Assembly: GCA_033675265.1 (NCBI GenBank)
Contig: JAUJYZ010000435.1
Span: 124,001-188,000, forward strand
Direction: 5' to 3'
Length of the DNA: 64,000 nucleotides
From: Actinostola sp. cb2023
Lineage: Eukaryota > Cnidaria > Anthozoa > Actiniaria > Actinostolidae
Position 1 is the stretch's first letter, and each line of letters starts with the position of its first letter. Below, one piece after another: positions 22,027 to 32,931 of this stretch. Under the pieces are notes generated by a model, which was given only the letters and a program-made list of their open reading frames with translations, was not told the origin of the DNA and searched no databases. Position numbers and translations under genes: made by a program.

Positions 22027-23415
22027 ATATAATACTTTATGATCATTCTAAACCATAGTGTTTTATCTTTATAATCTATCCCTGAAACATTGCAACACGT
22101 ACAATCGTATTCTGCACGGTTTTCGCTGAATAAACAGATTAGATCACTGTTATCTTTATAATCTATCTCTGAAACATTGCAACACGTACAATCTACATGT
22201 GTAAGTATTCTGCACGGTTTTCGCTCAATAAGCACATTACATCACTACCTTGCCTACATGTTTGATGCATTAGTCTACGGCGCGCGGGCTCTTGCTCGAT
22301 CGAGCTTTATTGCCATTGACAATATTTCATTGACAATGGATATATGGTCGAGAGCAAATTAAAATTAGCAACAAAAGGCCTACTCTGGGGTCCAATGTCG
22401 CCTAATAACAAACATGACATAGCGAGGTCATGATAGTTTTTGAGTTCATTTCATTTGATTTTCAGTTCATTTTTTGATGAGTTCGAGTTCGTGGAATGAA
22501 GTCGTAGAACAGCCCTTTCGAAAACGCTCGAGGAAGATTTAGAGTATGCGTATCTGGTATGTAGTAAGCGTATATGCGTTTCGATGGCTTGCTTTTCAGT
22601 CTCGATTGCCTCGACTGTTTGCACGACTTCTGTACATATAGCTTTCCGTATTAGATGTAGTTACATCGCTGGTCGTGAGTTCAATTATAAATACTCAAGG
22701 ACATAACTGTACACGTACTATTATAATTAGCAACAAAAGGCCTAATCTGGGGTACAATGTCGCCTAATAACAAACATGACATAGCGAACTAGAATCTTGA
22801 CCTTTCGATAGCTTCAAGATTTACAGCTGCTTTCAAAACTAAGATTCAAATCTACTTGAGTCCTGTGTGTCGTTTGTCTTCCCTTATCTGCTTCAGGAGT
22901 AATCTTGAAACTCGATACGATCAAATACTTCGCATTCTTTCTTCATTCTTCGCATTTTTTCTTCATTCCATGACCATGAAAAAAATAAAAAGAATTTGTA
23001 TTTTATAACTCGGGCTTCCTTCGGAAGGGCCCGAGTAATAAATACAACAAAATATACCAAGTTGTAAATATGCTTTGAGTTCTCTTTATTGTTTCTAGGG
23101 ATTAAATTTTAACTGATTTGATCTTCTGATAAATGTCAAGTGGTTTTGGATTTCATTCGTTTTATGTCACGGCATGTACTAGTATCGGCTTGATCGAGAC
23201 CAGTAAACATGGAAAGAACCTCTGCTCGCAGGGTAGGACACCACCGACACCGGTTCCATTGATATTGGTATTAATATAATGTAATTCGGAAACTTTCTAT
23301 GACCCCGATGGTGTCCGTAATAACGAGGTTCCATTGTATTGATATAATGTAATACGGACACTTTATATGGTCGCAATGGTGTCCGTAATAACGAGGTTCC
23401 ATTGTATTGATATAA
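22027..23415. other. Interior of the 8.8-kb element without a recognised gene
   Basis: It holds short direct repeats: TATCTTTATAATCTATC(C/T)CTGAAACATT appears twice near 22060 and 22155, and AACAAACATGACATAGCGA near 22410 and 22765. A rearranged copy of the GAGTTCATTT-/CCCTTTCGAAAACGCTC sequence of 20780-20910 is at 22440-22530. The 23260-23415 stretch contains GGTGTCCGTAATAACGAGGT twice and may be where the adjacent minisatellite started. Confidence 0.5.
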
Positions 23416-23419
23416 TGTA

Positions 23420-26300
23420 ATACCGGTGTCCAGATCAACCTGTGTCTGTATTAACTTATGTCTGTATTAACCGGTGTCCCTGTTAACCGGTGTCCAGATT
23501 AACGCTTAACCGGTGTCCGTATTAACCGGTGTCCAGATTAACCGGTGTCCGTATTAACCGGTGTCCAGATTAACCGGTGTCCGTATTAACCGGTGTCCAG
23601 ATTAACCGGTGTCTGTATTAACCAGTGTCCTTATTAATCGGTGTCCTTATTAACCGACCGATGTCTGTATTAACCGGTGTCCTTATTAACCGGTGTCTGT
23701 ATTAACCAGTGTCCTTATTAATCGGTGTCCTTATTAACCGACCGGTGTCTGTATTAACCGGTGTCCTTATTAACCGACCGGTGTCTGTATTAACCGGTGT
23801 CCTTATTAACCGGTGTCTGTATTAACCAGTGTCTGTATTAACGGCAGGTGTCCAGATTAACTGGTGTCTGTATTAATCGGTGTCTGTATTAACCGGTGTC
23901 TGTATTAACCACTGTCCGTATTAACCGGTGTCCGTATTGACCGATGTCTCTATTTAACCGGTGTTGGCCGGTGTTCGTATTAACCGAAAGTGTCCGTATT
24001 AACCGGTGTCCGTATTAACCGGTGTACGTATTAACCGGTGTACGTATTAACTGATGTCCGTATTAACCGATCCATATTAACCAGTGTCCGTATTAACCAG
24101 TGTCTCTATTTAACCAGTGTTGGCCGGTGTTCATATTAATTAAATCGGTGTCCGTATTAACCGGTGTCCATATTAACCGGTGTCCGTATTAACCGGTGTC
24201 CATATTAACCGGTGTCCGTATTAACTGATGTCCGTATTAACCGATCCATATTAACCAGTGTCCGAATTAACCGGTGTCCGTATTAACCGGTGTCTGTATT
24301 AACCGGTGTCCAGATTAACCGGTGTACGTATTAACCTATCATCCGTATTAATAGGTGTCTGTATTAAGCAGTGTCCGTATTAACCGGTGCCCGTATTAAC
24401 TGATGTCCGTATTAACCGATCCATATTAACCAGTGTCCGTATTAACCAGTGTCTCTATTTAACCAGTGTTGGCCGGTGTTCATATTAATTAAATCGGTGT
24501 CCGTATTAACCGGTGTCCATATTAACCGGTGTCCGTATTAACCGGTGTCCATATTAACCGGTGTCCGTATTAACTGATGTCCGTATTAACCGATCCATAT
24601 TAACCAGTGTCCGAATTAACCGGTGTCCGTATTAACCGGTGTCTGTATTAACCGGTGTCCAGATTAACCGGTGTCCAGATTAACCAGCGTCCATATTAAC
24701 CGGTGTCTGTATTAACCGGTGTCTGTATTAACCGGTGCCTTATTAACCGAAATCCGTATTAACCGGTGTCCGTATTAACCGGTGTCTGTATTAACCGGTG
24801 TCCAGATTAACCGGTGTCCAGATTAACCAGCGTCCATATTAACCGGTGTCTGTATTAACCGGTGCCCGTATTAATCGGTGTCTGTATTAACCGGTGTCTG
24901 TATTAACCGGTGTCCGTATTAATCGGTGTCTGTATTGACCGGTGTGCGTATTAACCGGGGTCCGTATTAACCGGTGTCTGTATTAACCGGTGTCCAGATT
25001 AACCGGTGTCTGTATTAACCGGTGTCCGTATTAACCGATGTCCGTATTAACCGATGTCTGTATTAACCAGTGTCCGAATTAACCGGTGTTCGTATTAACC
25101 GGTGTCTCTATTTAACCGGTGTTGGCCGGTGTTCGTATTATATTGGTGTCCGTATTAACGGGTGTCTGTATTAACCGGTGTCCGTATTGACCGGTGTCCG
25201 TATTAACCGATGTCCGTATTAACCGATGTCCATATTAATCGGTGTCCGTATTAACCGGTGTCCGTATTAACCGATGTCCGTATTAACCGGTGTCTGTATT
25301 AACCGGTGTCCGCGTATTAACCGGTGTCCGTATTAACCGATGTCCGTATTAACGGGTGTCTGTATTAACCGGTGTCCGTATTAACCGATGTCCATATTAA
25401 TCGGTGTCCGTATTAACCGATGTCTGTATTAACCGGTGTCCGTATTAACCGGTGTCCGTATTAACCGGTGTCCGTATTAACCGGTGTCCGTATTAACCGA
25501 TGTCCGTATTAACCGATGTCCATATTAATCGGTGTCCGTATTAACCGGTGTCCGTATTAACCGATGTCTGTATTAACCGATGTCCGTATTAACCGGTGTC
25601 TGTATTAACCGGTGTCCGTATTAACCGGTGTCCGTATTAACCGGTGTCCGTATTAACCGGTGTCCGTATTAACCGATGTCCGTATTAACCGGTGTCTGTA
25701 TTAACCGGTGTCCGCGTATTAACCGGTGTCCGTATTAACCGATGTCCGTATTAACGGGTGTCTGTATTAACCGGTGTCCGTATTAACCGATGTCCATATT
25801 AATCGGTGTCCGTATTAACCGATGTCTGTATTAACCGGTGTCCGTATTAACCGGTGTCCGTATTAACCGGTGTCCGTATTAACCGGTGTCCGTATTAACC
25901 GATGTCCGTATTAACCGATGTCCATATTAATCGGTGTCCGTATTAACCGGTGTCCGTATTAACCGATGTCTGTATTAACCGATGTCCGTATTAACCGGTG
26001 TCTGTATTAACCGGTGTCCGTATTAACCGGTGTCCGTATTAACCGGTGTCCGTATTAACCGGTGTCCGTATTAACCGATGTCCGTATTAACCGATGTCCA
26101 TATTAATCGGTGTCCGTATTAACCGGTGTCCGTATTAAACGATGTCCGTATTAACCGGTGTCTGTATTAACCGGTGTCCGTATTAACCGGTGTCCGTATT
26201 AATCGATGTCCGTATTAACCGGTGTCCGTATTAACCGATGTCCGTATTAACAGTACCGTATTTACCGGTGTCTGTATTAACCGGTGTCCGTATTCACCGT
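23420..26300. repeat. 16-bp minisatellite with higher-order structure
   Basis: The unit is TGTCCGTATTAACCGG, in about 180 degenerate copies over 2.9 kb. Higher-order repeats are visible. A block with the rare GATCCATATTAACCAGTG variant recurs with a 349-bp offset (24069/24418 and 24243/24592), and a block with the rare TGTCCGCGTATTAACC variant recurs with a 402-bp offset (25311/25713). It lies in the centre-right of the 8.8-kb element. Confidence 0.92.
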
Positions 26301-26516
26301 GCGGTATTAACCGGTCTGTTAAGATTTGGTAGTCATTTGGGTGGGACAAATCAGTTTCCGGCCTAAAAAAATGGGATATCTGTATAATTTCAGTGAGATT
26401 ATGTTTTGATCTGATCAAGAAAATGAAATAAATTTAATCCCTAGAAACAATAAAGAGAACTCAAAGAATATTTACAACTTGGTATATTTTGTTGTATTTA
26501 TTTCTAGTGTTTAAAC

Positions 26517-27382
26517 AAGCCTGTTGATCAGAGCAGATACTAAGATAGTTGACTGAACTCATTAAAATTAAAGCAAATCAATTGAACTCTAAGTCAAAAC
26601 GTAATCAAATGAACTTAAACTCAAAAGCAAATCAAATGAACTCGACACATATATACATAGTCTCCCTCGTCACGCAACTGTGAGTCATTGTCAGGTCTCT
26701 CCTCACGCAACTGACATTGTCCTTATCATAAGCCCGAGTATACGCTCATTGAGCGTCTTGTTTCTAATGGTTTTAAAAACGTTGTGTTGTCAATTTCATG
26801 TCTCATTATGCACGTGTAACGTATTACCAAATGGTAAAAATATGTTTTGTGTTTACGCTTCCCACCGGAAGAGTTTTAGAGCTGCATCAATAATATTTAT
26901 ACACAGTCATGTTCAATGGTAAAGCTTTAAGATACATATATTTTTAAGCTCAAACTCCATGTACCAAGAAGCGTTTGATGGATTTGAAAATAGGTAATTT
27001 TTACACGTTCGTTCAGATGCTACGATAGCATCTCAATTAGAGATCTAAAGAAATAGTTAGATTCAAATTCCCAAAGAGATTTTTAGTGTTTTGGAAAGAG
27101 GAAATAACACCTTTGTATGTAGCAAAATATTAGTTTCGTACAACCGTCGGTTTTTCTACGCGAACACATCGAAAATGCTTAATTTTCGCTTCGCGTCATC
27201 CGAAGGCTATTTTGAGGGAATTTCGACTTTCTTCAATTTTGAAGAAAATAAAAAGCTCTTGAAGTTTTCGACACTATTTTTGGAAATGGTACACCAAAGG
27301 GGTTCTATTGGTGAAAGAAAACGAAATTCGAATTATCGCAACTGTCCGCCGATTCTCGATATTTAGAGGCAGTGGCTCTTAA
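26517..27382 (-). repeat. Right inverted arm (866 bp)
   Basis: Mirror copy of 18774-19639. Outside it, 27383-27440 has a short unpaired stretch with three CTAACC units, then GTTTGACTATGGGGATATAAC closes the element. Confidence 0.85.
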
Positions 27383-27529
27383 GATTTGATACCCGCCACG
27401 TGACGTGCTCTAACCCTAACCCTAACCAATGAGAAAACGAGTTTGACTATGGGGATATAACAATCACGTTTATAACCCATCGATAAATTTAGTTTAAGTT
27501 CCGCTAAAGTTCCGGTACTGCTATACGGG

Positions 27530-27863
27530 TATGTGCCGCGGGATAGGGTATGGTTTTTGAGCTCCTTAGGTCTGGGATAGGGTATCGTTTTTGCACTTTT
27601 AGTCTAGGATGGGGTACGTTTTGGTCTGGTATAGGGTATGGTTTCCGCAATAACGCCACTATCAGTCGCTATCAGTTCACATATCCCTTTAGCACGCTTT
27701 CAATCTGGGATAGGGTATACATTTTTAAGCTCTAGTCTGGGATAGGGTATACATTTTTAAGCTTTAGTCTGGAATAGGGTATGGAAAATCAAAATTTTAG
27801 GTCTGGGATAGGGTCAGGGTTTTGAGGTGTCCACGACACACCCCTACCCAAAAATACCCTTAG
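27530..27863. repeat. GGGATAGGGTATG dispersed repeat
   Basis: It has several copies of CTGGGATAGGGTATG-like words separated by TTTTTAAGCTTTAGT-like spacers, then AGGGTCAGGGTTTTGAGGTG and CACACCCCTACCC. The same order appears at about 3000-3400, so this is a second member of a dispersed repeat. Confidence 0.65.
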
Positions 27864-28029
<166 letters not shown>

Positions 28030-28394
28030 ATTGTTTATTGAACTCCGAATATCGCAGCCAGGATTGGCTGAATTACAAATGGTATAAAATATAAGTTACG
28101 AAAATATGTAGTATATAAGACTATATAAGACTACATATACATTTTAGGTACTGCGGTTTTGAAATGTAGAAGCAATGTGTAGTTGGATAGTAATCTATTC
28201 AAAGCACAACCTCGCTTCACAAAGACCTACGGATTATAAAGTTATGGGCGAAAAGCGATCCGTAGGAAAGGAAGCGAGTAGCGCTAGACAACTGAGGGAG
28301 GGAGTGGAGGGGAAAACCACGTTAAACCCATATATCCATACCCATTTCTAATGGATCGAAGGTAGTTTACCCCGATCCTATGCTCCTGCTTCTC
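28030..28394. other. Repeat-derived sequence with a copy near 52890-52940
   Basis: No gene. GTACTGCGGTTTTGAAATGT (28155 region), continuing to AGAAGCAATGTGTAGTTGGAT, has an inverted copy at 52895-52935. TTTATTGAACTCCGAATATC near 28034 resembles the tail of a retroposed element, but this is not certain. Confidence 0.4.
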
Positions 28395-28470
28395 ACAAAC
28401 GCCAAACTGTCACGGTGTGATAGTTCTCATCCATTATATAGCCTTAGTTACGCTTGGTTGCACTTTGAAT
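28395..28470 (-). repeat. 3' terminal direct repeat of YR retrotransposon copy 2
   Basis: Same orientation and sequence as 35818-35893, starting ACAAACGCCAAACTGTCACG and ending TTGCACTTTGAAT as read on the plus strand. It lies about 60 bp downstream of the recombinase stop codon. Confidence 0.9.
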
Positions 28471-28533
28471 AATAAGGTTTTTATGTTATATCTCTTTAAT
28501 CCCATATTCCCGAAACTAACACCTCTAAATAAT

Positions 28534-29880
28534 CTAAACGGCGTTGACAAAGGCAGGCTTAAAGCCAATAAGTAGATTCTTTTCCCGAAACTCAGCCCCA
28601 ATCCTCTCTATCAGCACCTCATCGTCCAAGTTCAGAGGATTTGAAGCAGGCGTTGGGGAGGTGCTAGACGTTCCCATAACTTTGTCCGTCTGAGTGTAGA
28701 GATCTACCATTTGAGTAGATTGCCAGCCAATATGTCTTGCCACATCTTCTTTTGAGGCCCCAAGGAGTCGTAACATAATGGCGGTCCCGCTCCTAAAGCT
28801 GTGGGGAGATTCACCTTCATAGATACCCAGCTTAGAGAGGTAAGTTGTAAGTCTACTGCAGACAGCGGGAGCCAGAAAAGGGGCATTGATAACCGAGCCT
28901 TTCGGAGAAGTTGGCCTGAAGAGGTAACCATGAGACAAGTCAATACCTGCAGCCTTGCACAAATCTACGTAAAAACGCAAGTTTTGGACTGGACATAGTG
29001 CCGGGTTCGCGCAAGGACGGATAGGGATCGTTTTAGTCTTCTTTCCTCTAACAGTTTTTCCGATGCGCTGGTGAATTAAAAGATTTTGACCCCCGGCATT
29101 CTGCAGCACGTCAATGGTCTTAATTCTTCCCAGATCTGACGCTCTGCCTCCAGAAGAGAAACTTAAAGTAAAAAAGGCCAAGTCACGTGCCAGGATATAA
29201 CGATCTGATGGTGAAATACTGGTACTCTGGAGCGAGATGCGAAGGTGACCAATGAGCTTCTGAAACTTTCCAAGGAACAGCGGATTAGCCTGTTTTGACG
29301 GAGTTCGAGCTTGAGCCTGCTCCAACTGTATAGACTTGAGATACGTCTTAATGGAGTGGTGTGCCGCAGGATTGCCCCGACAGGCGTAGTCATCCCAATT
29401 GCCGCCACGGCCCAAGGACTTAAAAATGGCGCGGAGCTTGCCGATAACAGAGTCTACCGTACCCGCTGAAAGCCGAGAAGGGCACTTACAAGGATGCCTA
29501 CCCAACTGGCCGAGGAAAGGACATTGGTCAACGTGGACTAGAGTTCTTCCCCGAGAGTCTTTCCACACAAGAAATCGTAGTATGTCGTGTGGGGACGCGG
29601 AGTGCAAAGTCTTTATAAAAGGGATAGAACTGAGAAACTGTTGGAGTTCTACTTCTAGTTGGCTTTTTTGTTTCTCATAAGTACGAGATAACCTAGTACG
29701 GTCTAAGTCTTGGATTCTTGAGTCGATAGCTTGGATGTCAATCTCCAAACGTTTTTGTGGGTTCCCGGATGGGTAATGGGTTGCTTTCCAGCCACATTGT
29801 TGACAAAAACGAAAACAGTTGTCATTAGGATAACAGCAATGAGAACACTCTACTGCTGGTCGCCAGATGCGGGGAACACC
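28534..29880 (-). CDS. Tyrosine recombinase with N-terminal zinc ribbon (YR retrotransposon copy 2)
   Basis: The frame opens after a CTTGACAG acceptor-like site at 29881 and runs about 449 codons to a stop at 28534. Residues about 10-32 have two CxxC pairs (CSHCCYPND-CFRFCQQCGW), a zinc-ribbon-like head. The catalytic part has Arg in FSSGGRASDLGRIKT, His-x-x-Arg in SPHSFRSGTAIM, a second His in HIGWQSTQM and Tyr in DLYTQTDKVMG. Any start at an internal ATG would lose the zinc ribbon, so splicing from an upstream exon is likely. All five catalytic positions are present, so it is probably functional. The C-terminal tail is acidic. Confidence 0.85.
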   Translation of the reverse strand, partial: GVPRIWRPAVECSHCCYPNDNCFRFCQQCGWKATHYPSGNPQKRLEIDIQAIDSRIQDLDRTRLSRTYEKQKSQLEVELQQFLSSIPFIKTLHSASPHDILRFLVWKDSRGRTLVHVDQCPFLGQLGRHPCKCPSRLSAGTVDSVIGKLRAIFKSLGRGGNWDDYACRGNPAAHHSIKTYLKSIQLEQAQARTPSKQANPLFLGKFQKLIGHLRISLQSTSISPSDRYILARDLAFFTLSFSSGGRASDLGRIKTIDVLQNAGGQNLLIHQRIGKTVRGKKTKTIPIRPCANPALCPVQNLRFYVDLCKAAGIDLSHGYLFRPTSPKGSVINAPFLAPAVCSRLTTYLSKLGIYEGESPHSFRSGTAIMLRLLGASKEDVARHIGWQSTQMVDLYTQTDKVMGTSSTSPTPASNPLNLDDEVLIERIGAEFREKNLLIGFKPAFVNAV

Positions 29881-30282
29881 CTGTCAAGAGGATACGTAGG
29901 TATATTAGCCTAGCCAAACCGGCAAGGTTATAAAATAATCATAGGCCGGATAAATAGAAATCACATTTATATTTTAAAAAAATCAGCCGAAGAGAAAAAT
30001 TGAAAAAAAAAACAAACAACAACACGAAAACAGATTAAAACAACAAAATAACCCCCCAAAAAAACAGAAAACAAAACAGAAAACAAAGAGACTCATAACA
30101 GAATGAGAAAACATTATATATATATATATTTTTATTTTTTATTTTTTATATTTTTGCGCATCCACCAAAAAAAGAAAAGATACACTTCTCACCATATTCT
30201 ACAACTTTTAAAGGTCTTAAAGTACAATAGAAATACATGTAGCTTGTAAATTAACTACGGTTAACAAAAAAATATATAACTA
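29881..30282. other. Non-coding spacer between recombinase and RT of copy 2
   Basis: A-rich with runs such as AAAACAAACAACAACACG and a (TA)n stretch near 30117-30130. It has no frame of interest and is probably intron or spacer between the two genes of the element. Confidence 0.6.
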
Positions 30283-32453
30283 AATGTTCCACAATCTGAA
30301 AGCCCACAGATCCCAGGGTAGAGGCTTCGGGGTGAAATTTTTATCCGCCGACGGGAAAAGTAGAGTATCCCAGTCACCCTTTTCTCCAAGGCGAAGAGAG
30401 TCGCAGGCCCGTTTTGACACCATTGGCCACCAGAAACGGCGTGGCTGAACATCCGGTACAATAATGGTCGTCCTGGGGGTTGAAGGGGCGAGGAAACGTA
30501 AAATTGGGCCCATTAACACCAAGGGGGGGGGAAGACGTACACGTTGTGTTCCGGAGGAATACTTTGAGCGAAGACGTTTATTCCTGCAGAGCTCTCTGTG
30601 GGCCAAGGAGTGTAGTGAGGAAGGGGATGTCCATCGCACCCTCGCTGAGCGTTGGAATCTAGGGCCATAAGGTCCAAGGTATGTGGTCCCCACCGGACCT
30701 CTATCTGGTTCCATGCCGTGGCCGCTAACATACAATCATTTGCAGAGAGGACTCTCGATGGAGGGTCTGCCAAATTTTCCGAGGAGGGTACATACCATAG
30801 GGACAAGGCAATATTGAACCTTAGAGCAATCTCATAAATGGATCTTATCACCGCCGTGAGGTCCTTGCTTTTGCCACCCTGGTTCTTCCATGACTGCACG
30901 AGGGGTAGGCTATCTACATGGCCATCAACTCTAGAATGTTGAAGTGACTCCCCCATGGCCGCCAGAGCGTTGCGAAGCGCCAAGGCTTCTCTTATGACAA
31001 TGGGTTTTGCACGATCTTCGTCGCACCAGTAGTCGCGTAGGTATTGAGAACTTCCCGGTTCCAACGACAGCTTAGCGCCCCAACCAGAGTTAGAGGCGTC
31101 AGTGAAAGACCTGACCACCCGATGACGTTCCTCGAACCAGGGGAGATGACCTTTCCATGCATCTAAGAAACGCCAATGCAAGATTTCTTTCCGAAGCTCT
31201 CCCACAACTTTTACGGGCCATGTAGGTGTTTTTGAACTAATGCCAATTGCGCGGTAACAAGTGCGGGTGTACAGCCTAGCTGCTGGCACTGCTATTGAAA
31301 AGGAGGTTGTCTTTCCAGCAAATCGCTGTAAGGATTTGACGTCGATCTCTTCATGGGACAGTATTTTCTCCCTTAACGCGCGAAACTTCTCTTTTTTTAC
31401 TTCCGGAAGAATAAAGGCACATCGTCGCGAATCACACAAGTACCCCAGGAACTTGACCACTTGATTAGGAGCGAGGGAAGACTTGGACAAAGCTAATGTG
31501 TATCCCAAGGAAGTCAAAGTTGTAGTAGCAATATAACACGCAGCTTCAGCTTTCTCATAGTTGGACCACTGGCACGCAGGCGACGTGATGAGCTGCCCGA
31601 TGTGGCGGTCATCAATATATTGGCTGCATGGGACGCCAAGCGAGCGAATGTGGCTTGTAGCGATCAACCCAATGGAGTGATAAATATATGCACTCGCTTT
31701 CCAGCCAAAGGGCAACGTGCGATAACAGAAATAACAACCTTTCCAGGACAAACCAAACAATGTTTGACAGTTGCGCGTGAGAGACACGTGGTCGTAGCCG
31801 CTCTTGTCGTCGCATACAGTCTGGAAATGGTTGGCCTCCACATATCTCGGAATGTCGGACAAATAATCTAAGGTAAATGGGAGGTCCTTAATCCATAAAT
31901 TTAAGAACCTCTCATCATGGCACATTCTTGGTTTGGTGGGTTCAACTGTAATCGGCATGACCAGATGAGGAGGTTCTACATCGCCCACCAAACCCCAGAA
32001 GGACAGGGAACTATTAACTAATCTCTCAAGGATGGTGTTCGTGATGAACTCTTCAAACTCTAAACATGACTGGTTATTTGGGAAAATCTTGTGCGGGGGG
32101 TAAGGGGCGTCATATGCTTGATTACCAAATCTCCCCTTAAAGTGGACGATGAAATTCCAAGCGTCGACTTTGTTGAGAACGAGTGAAATAATTTCTGGGT
32201 CTGCAATAGGAATGAACTTCCAACGATCAGCTTGACGATGGAGTTCCCCCGGGATGAAATGGGCCGGGTCCCTAAAGAAAGTAGCTCGCGGGCTAGCCAA
32301 AACCTTGGCCTGAGAAACAACAGTTGGGTCGGGGCCTGGGCCGACAGTATCGATAGGTTCGCCTTGCGAATTGCACCACTTAACCTCAGAAGTTTTAACT
32401 GGCTGTTGTGCTAGCTGGACGAAGTCCAGTTTTTGACGTTTTGCCGGAGGGTC
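30283..32453 (-). CDS. Reverse transcriptase/RNase H of YR retrotransposon copy 2
   Basis: The frame begins after an ACCCATAG acceptor (32454) and is open to a stop at 30513 in its first frame. The RT core has CDDKSGYDHVSLTRNCQTLF (motif A), YRTLPFGWKASAYIYHSIG (motif B) and CSQYIDDRHIGQL (IDD catalytic core). RNase H has SFTDASNSGWGAKLS, a REALALRNALAAM strand and SSENLADPPSR. Near 30525 a run of nine G shifts the frame. In the shifted frame about 80 more residues follow (LAPSTPRTTIIVPDV...) to about 30283, with the low-complexity domain usual at the RNase H C-terminus. The lesion may be a homopolymer mutation or a base-calling error; otherwise the protein is complete. Confidence 0.85.
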
Positions 32454-32834
32454 CTATGGGTAAGAAATACAAAACTCCGTAAGGGGAAGAGAAAACAAAC
32501 AAACGAAAAACAGTTTTCTTACACACAAAAAAAAACAAGGACCCATTATATGCAAAAAATACGTAAAGAGACTACAAGGCGAAACCCACCGAAGTGTCGG
32601 CCCCAGACAACCCCGAAGGGCATAAAAGGCATTAGACGCCCGCACCCAGGTACGACAAAGCGGTAGCTAAGCGAAGTGAAACTAAAAATGAACAAAAGAA
32701 CCACAATATTTTTTATATTTTTTATATTATTACCAAAGATAGATGACTAACGACGAAGGAAAATGTTATTGCCTAAAATGCTGCATAAGCAAAATTCATT
32801 ATACAATTGGCACACAAATAAATAATTAAACGCC

Positions 32835-32931
32835 CTATTGGTTAGGGCAACGCCTCTGGTAATGGCCACGCTGACCACACTTATAGCATGAGCCTCTTCC
32901 TCTTACAAAACCCCCGCGACCACGCTGGGGT
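32835..32931 (-). CDS. Zinc-knuckle exon of gag (YR retrotransposon copy 2)
   Basis: It follows a TTAACCTAG acceptor and reads RPQRGRGGFVRGRGS, then CYKCGQRGHYQRRC, then a stop at 32835-32837. CX2CX4HX4C is the canonical nucleocapsid zinc knuckle, with RG-rich flanks for nucleic-acid binding. It lies between the RT frame and the central gag exon, so it is the last exon of a spliced gag. Confidence 0.8.

Larger units (their letters stand above)
18626..27461. mobile_element. 8.8-kb composite element with 866-bp inverted arms
   Basis: The outer ends are GTTATATCCCCAT (18626) and its reverse complement (ending 27461). Two long inverted arms, 18774-19639 and 26517-27382, are both 866 bp, with only scattered substitutions. 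Between them are two minus-strand frames of unknown function (20141-21138), internal GAGTTCATTTGATT-type repeats, a poly-C tract (about 20014-20032), and a 2.9-kb minisatellite (23420-26300). The long arms, together with the missing recognisable transposase, suggest a foldback-type or non-autonomous large element. The termini do not match a superfamily I can name. Confidence 0.7.

Noticed and set aside
23420..26300. CRISPR or centromeric satellite
   Set aside because: A 16-bp unit with no spacers, contained within a single element. Too short and local for a centromeric claim.
19237..27366. Two copies of short conserved proteins (MSHCQVSPHATD and MERGNNTFV types)
   Set aside because: They are conserved only because both lie in the duplicated inverted arms. 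No domain, and the same number of changes is seen outside the frames.
27403..27427. Telomere-like CTAACC repeats
   Set aside because: Only three units inside an element flank, so not a telomere or clear interstitial telomeric array.
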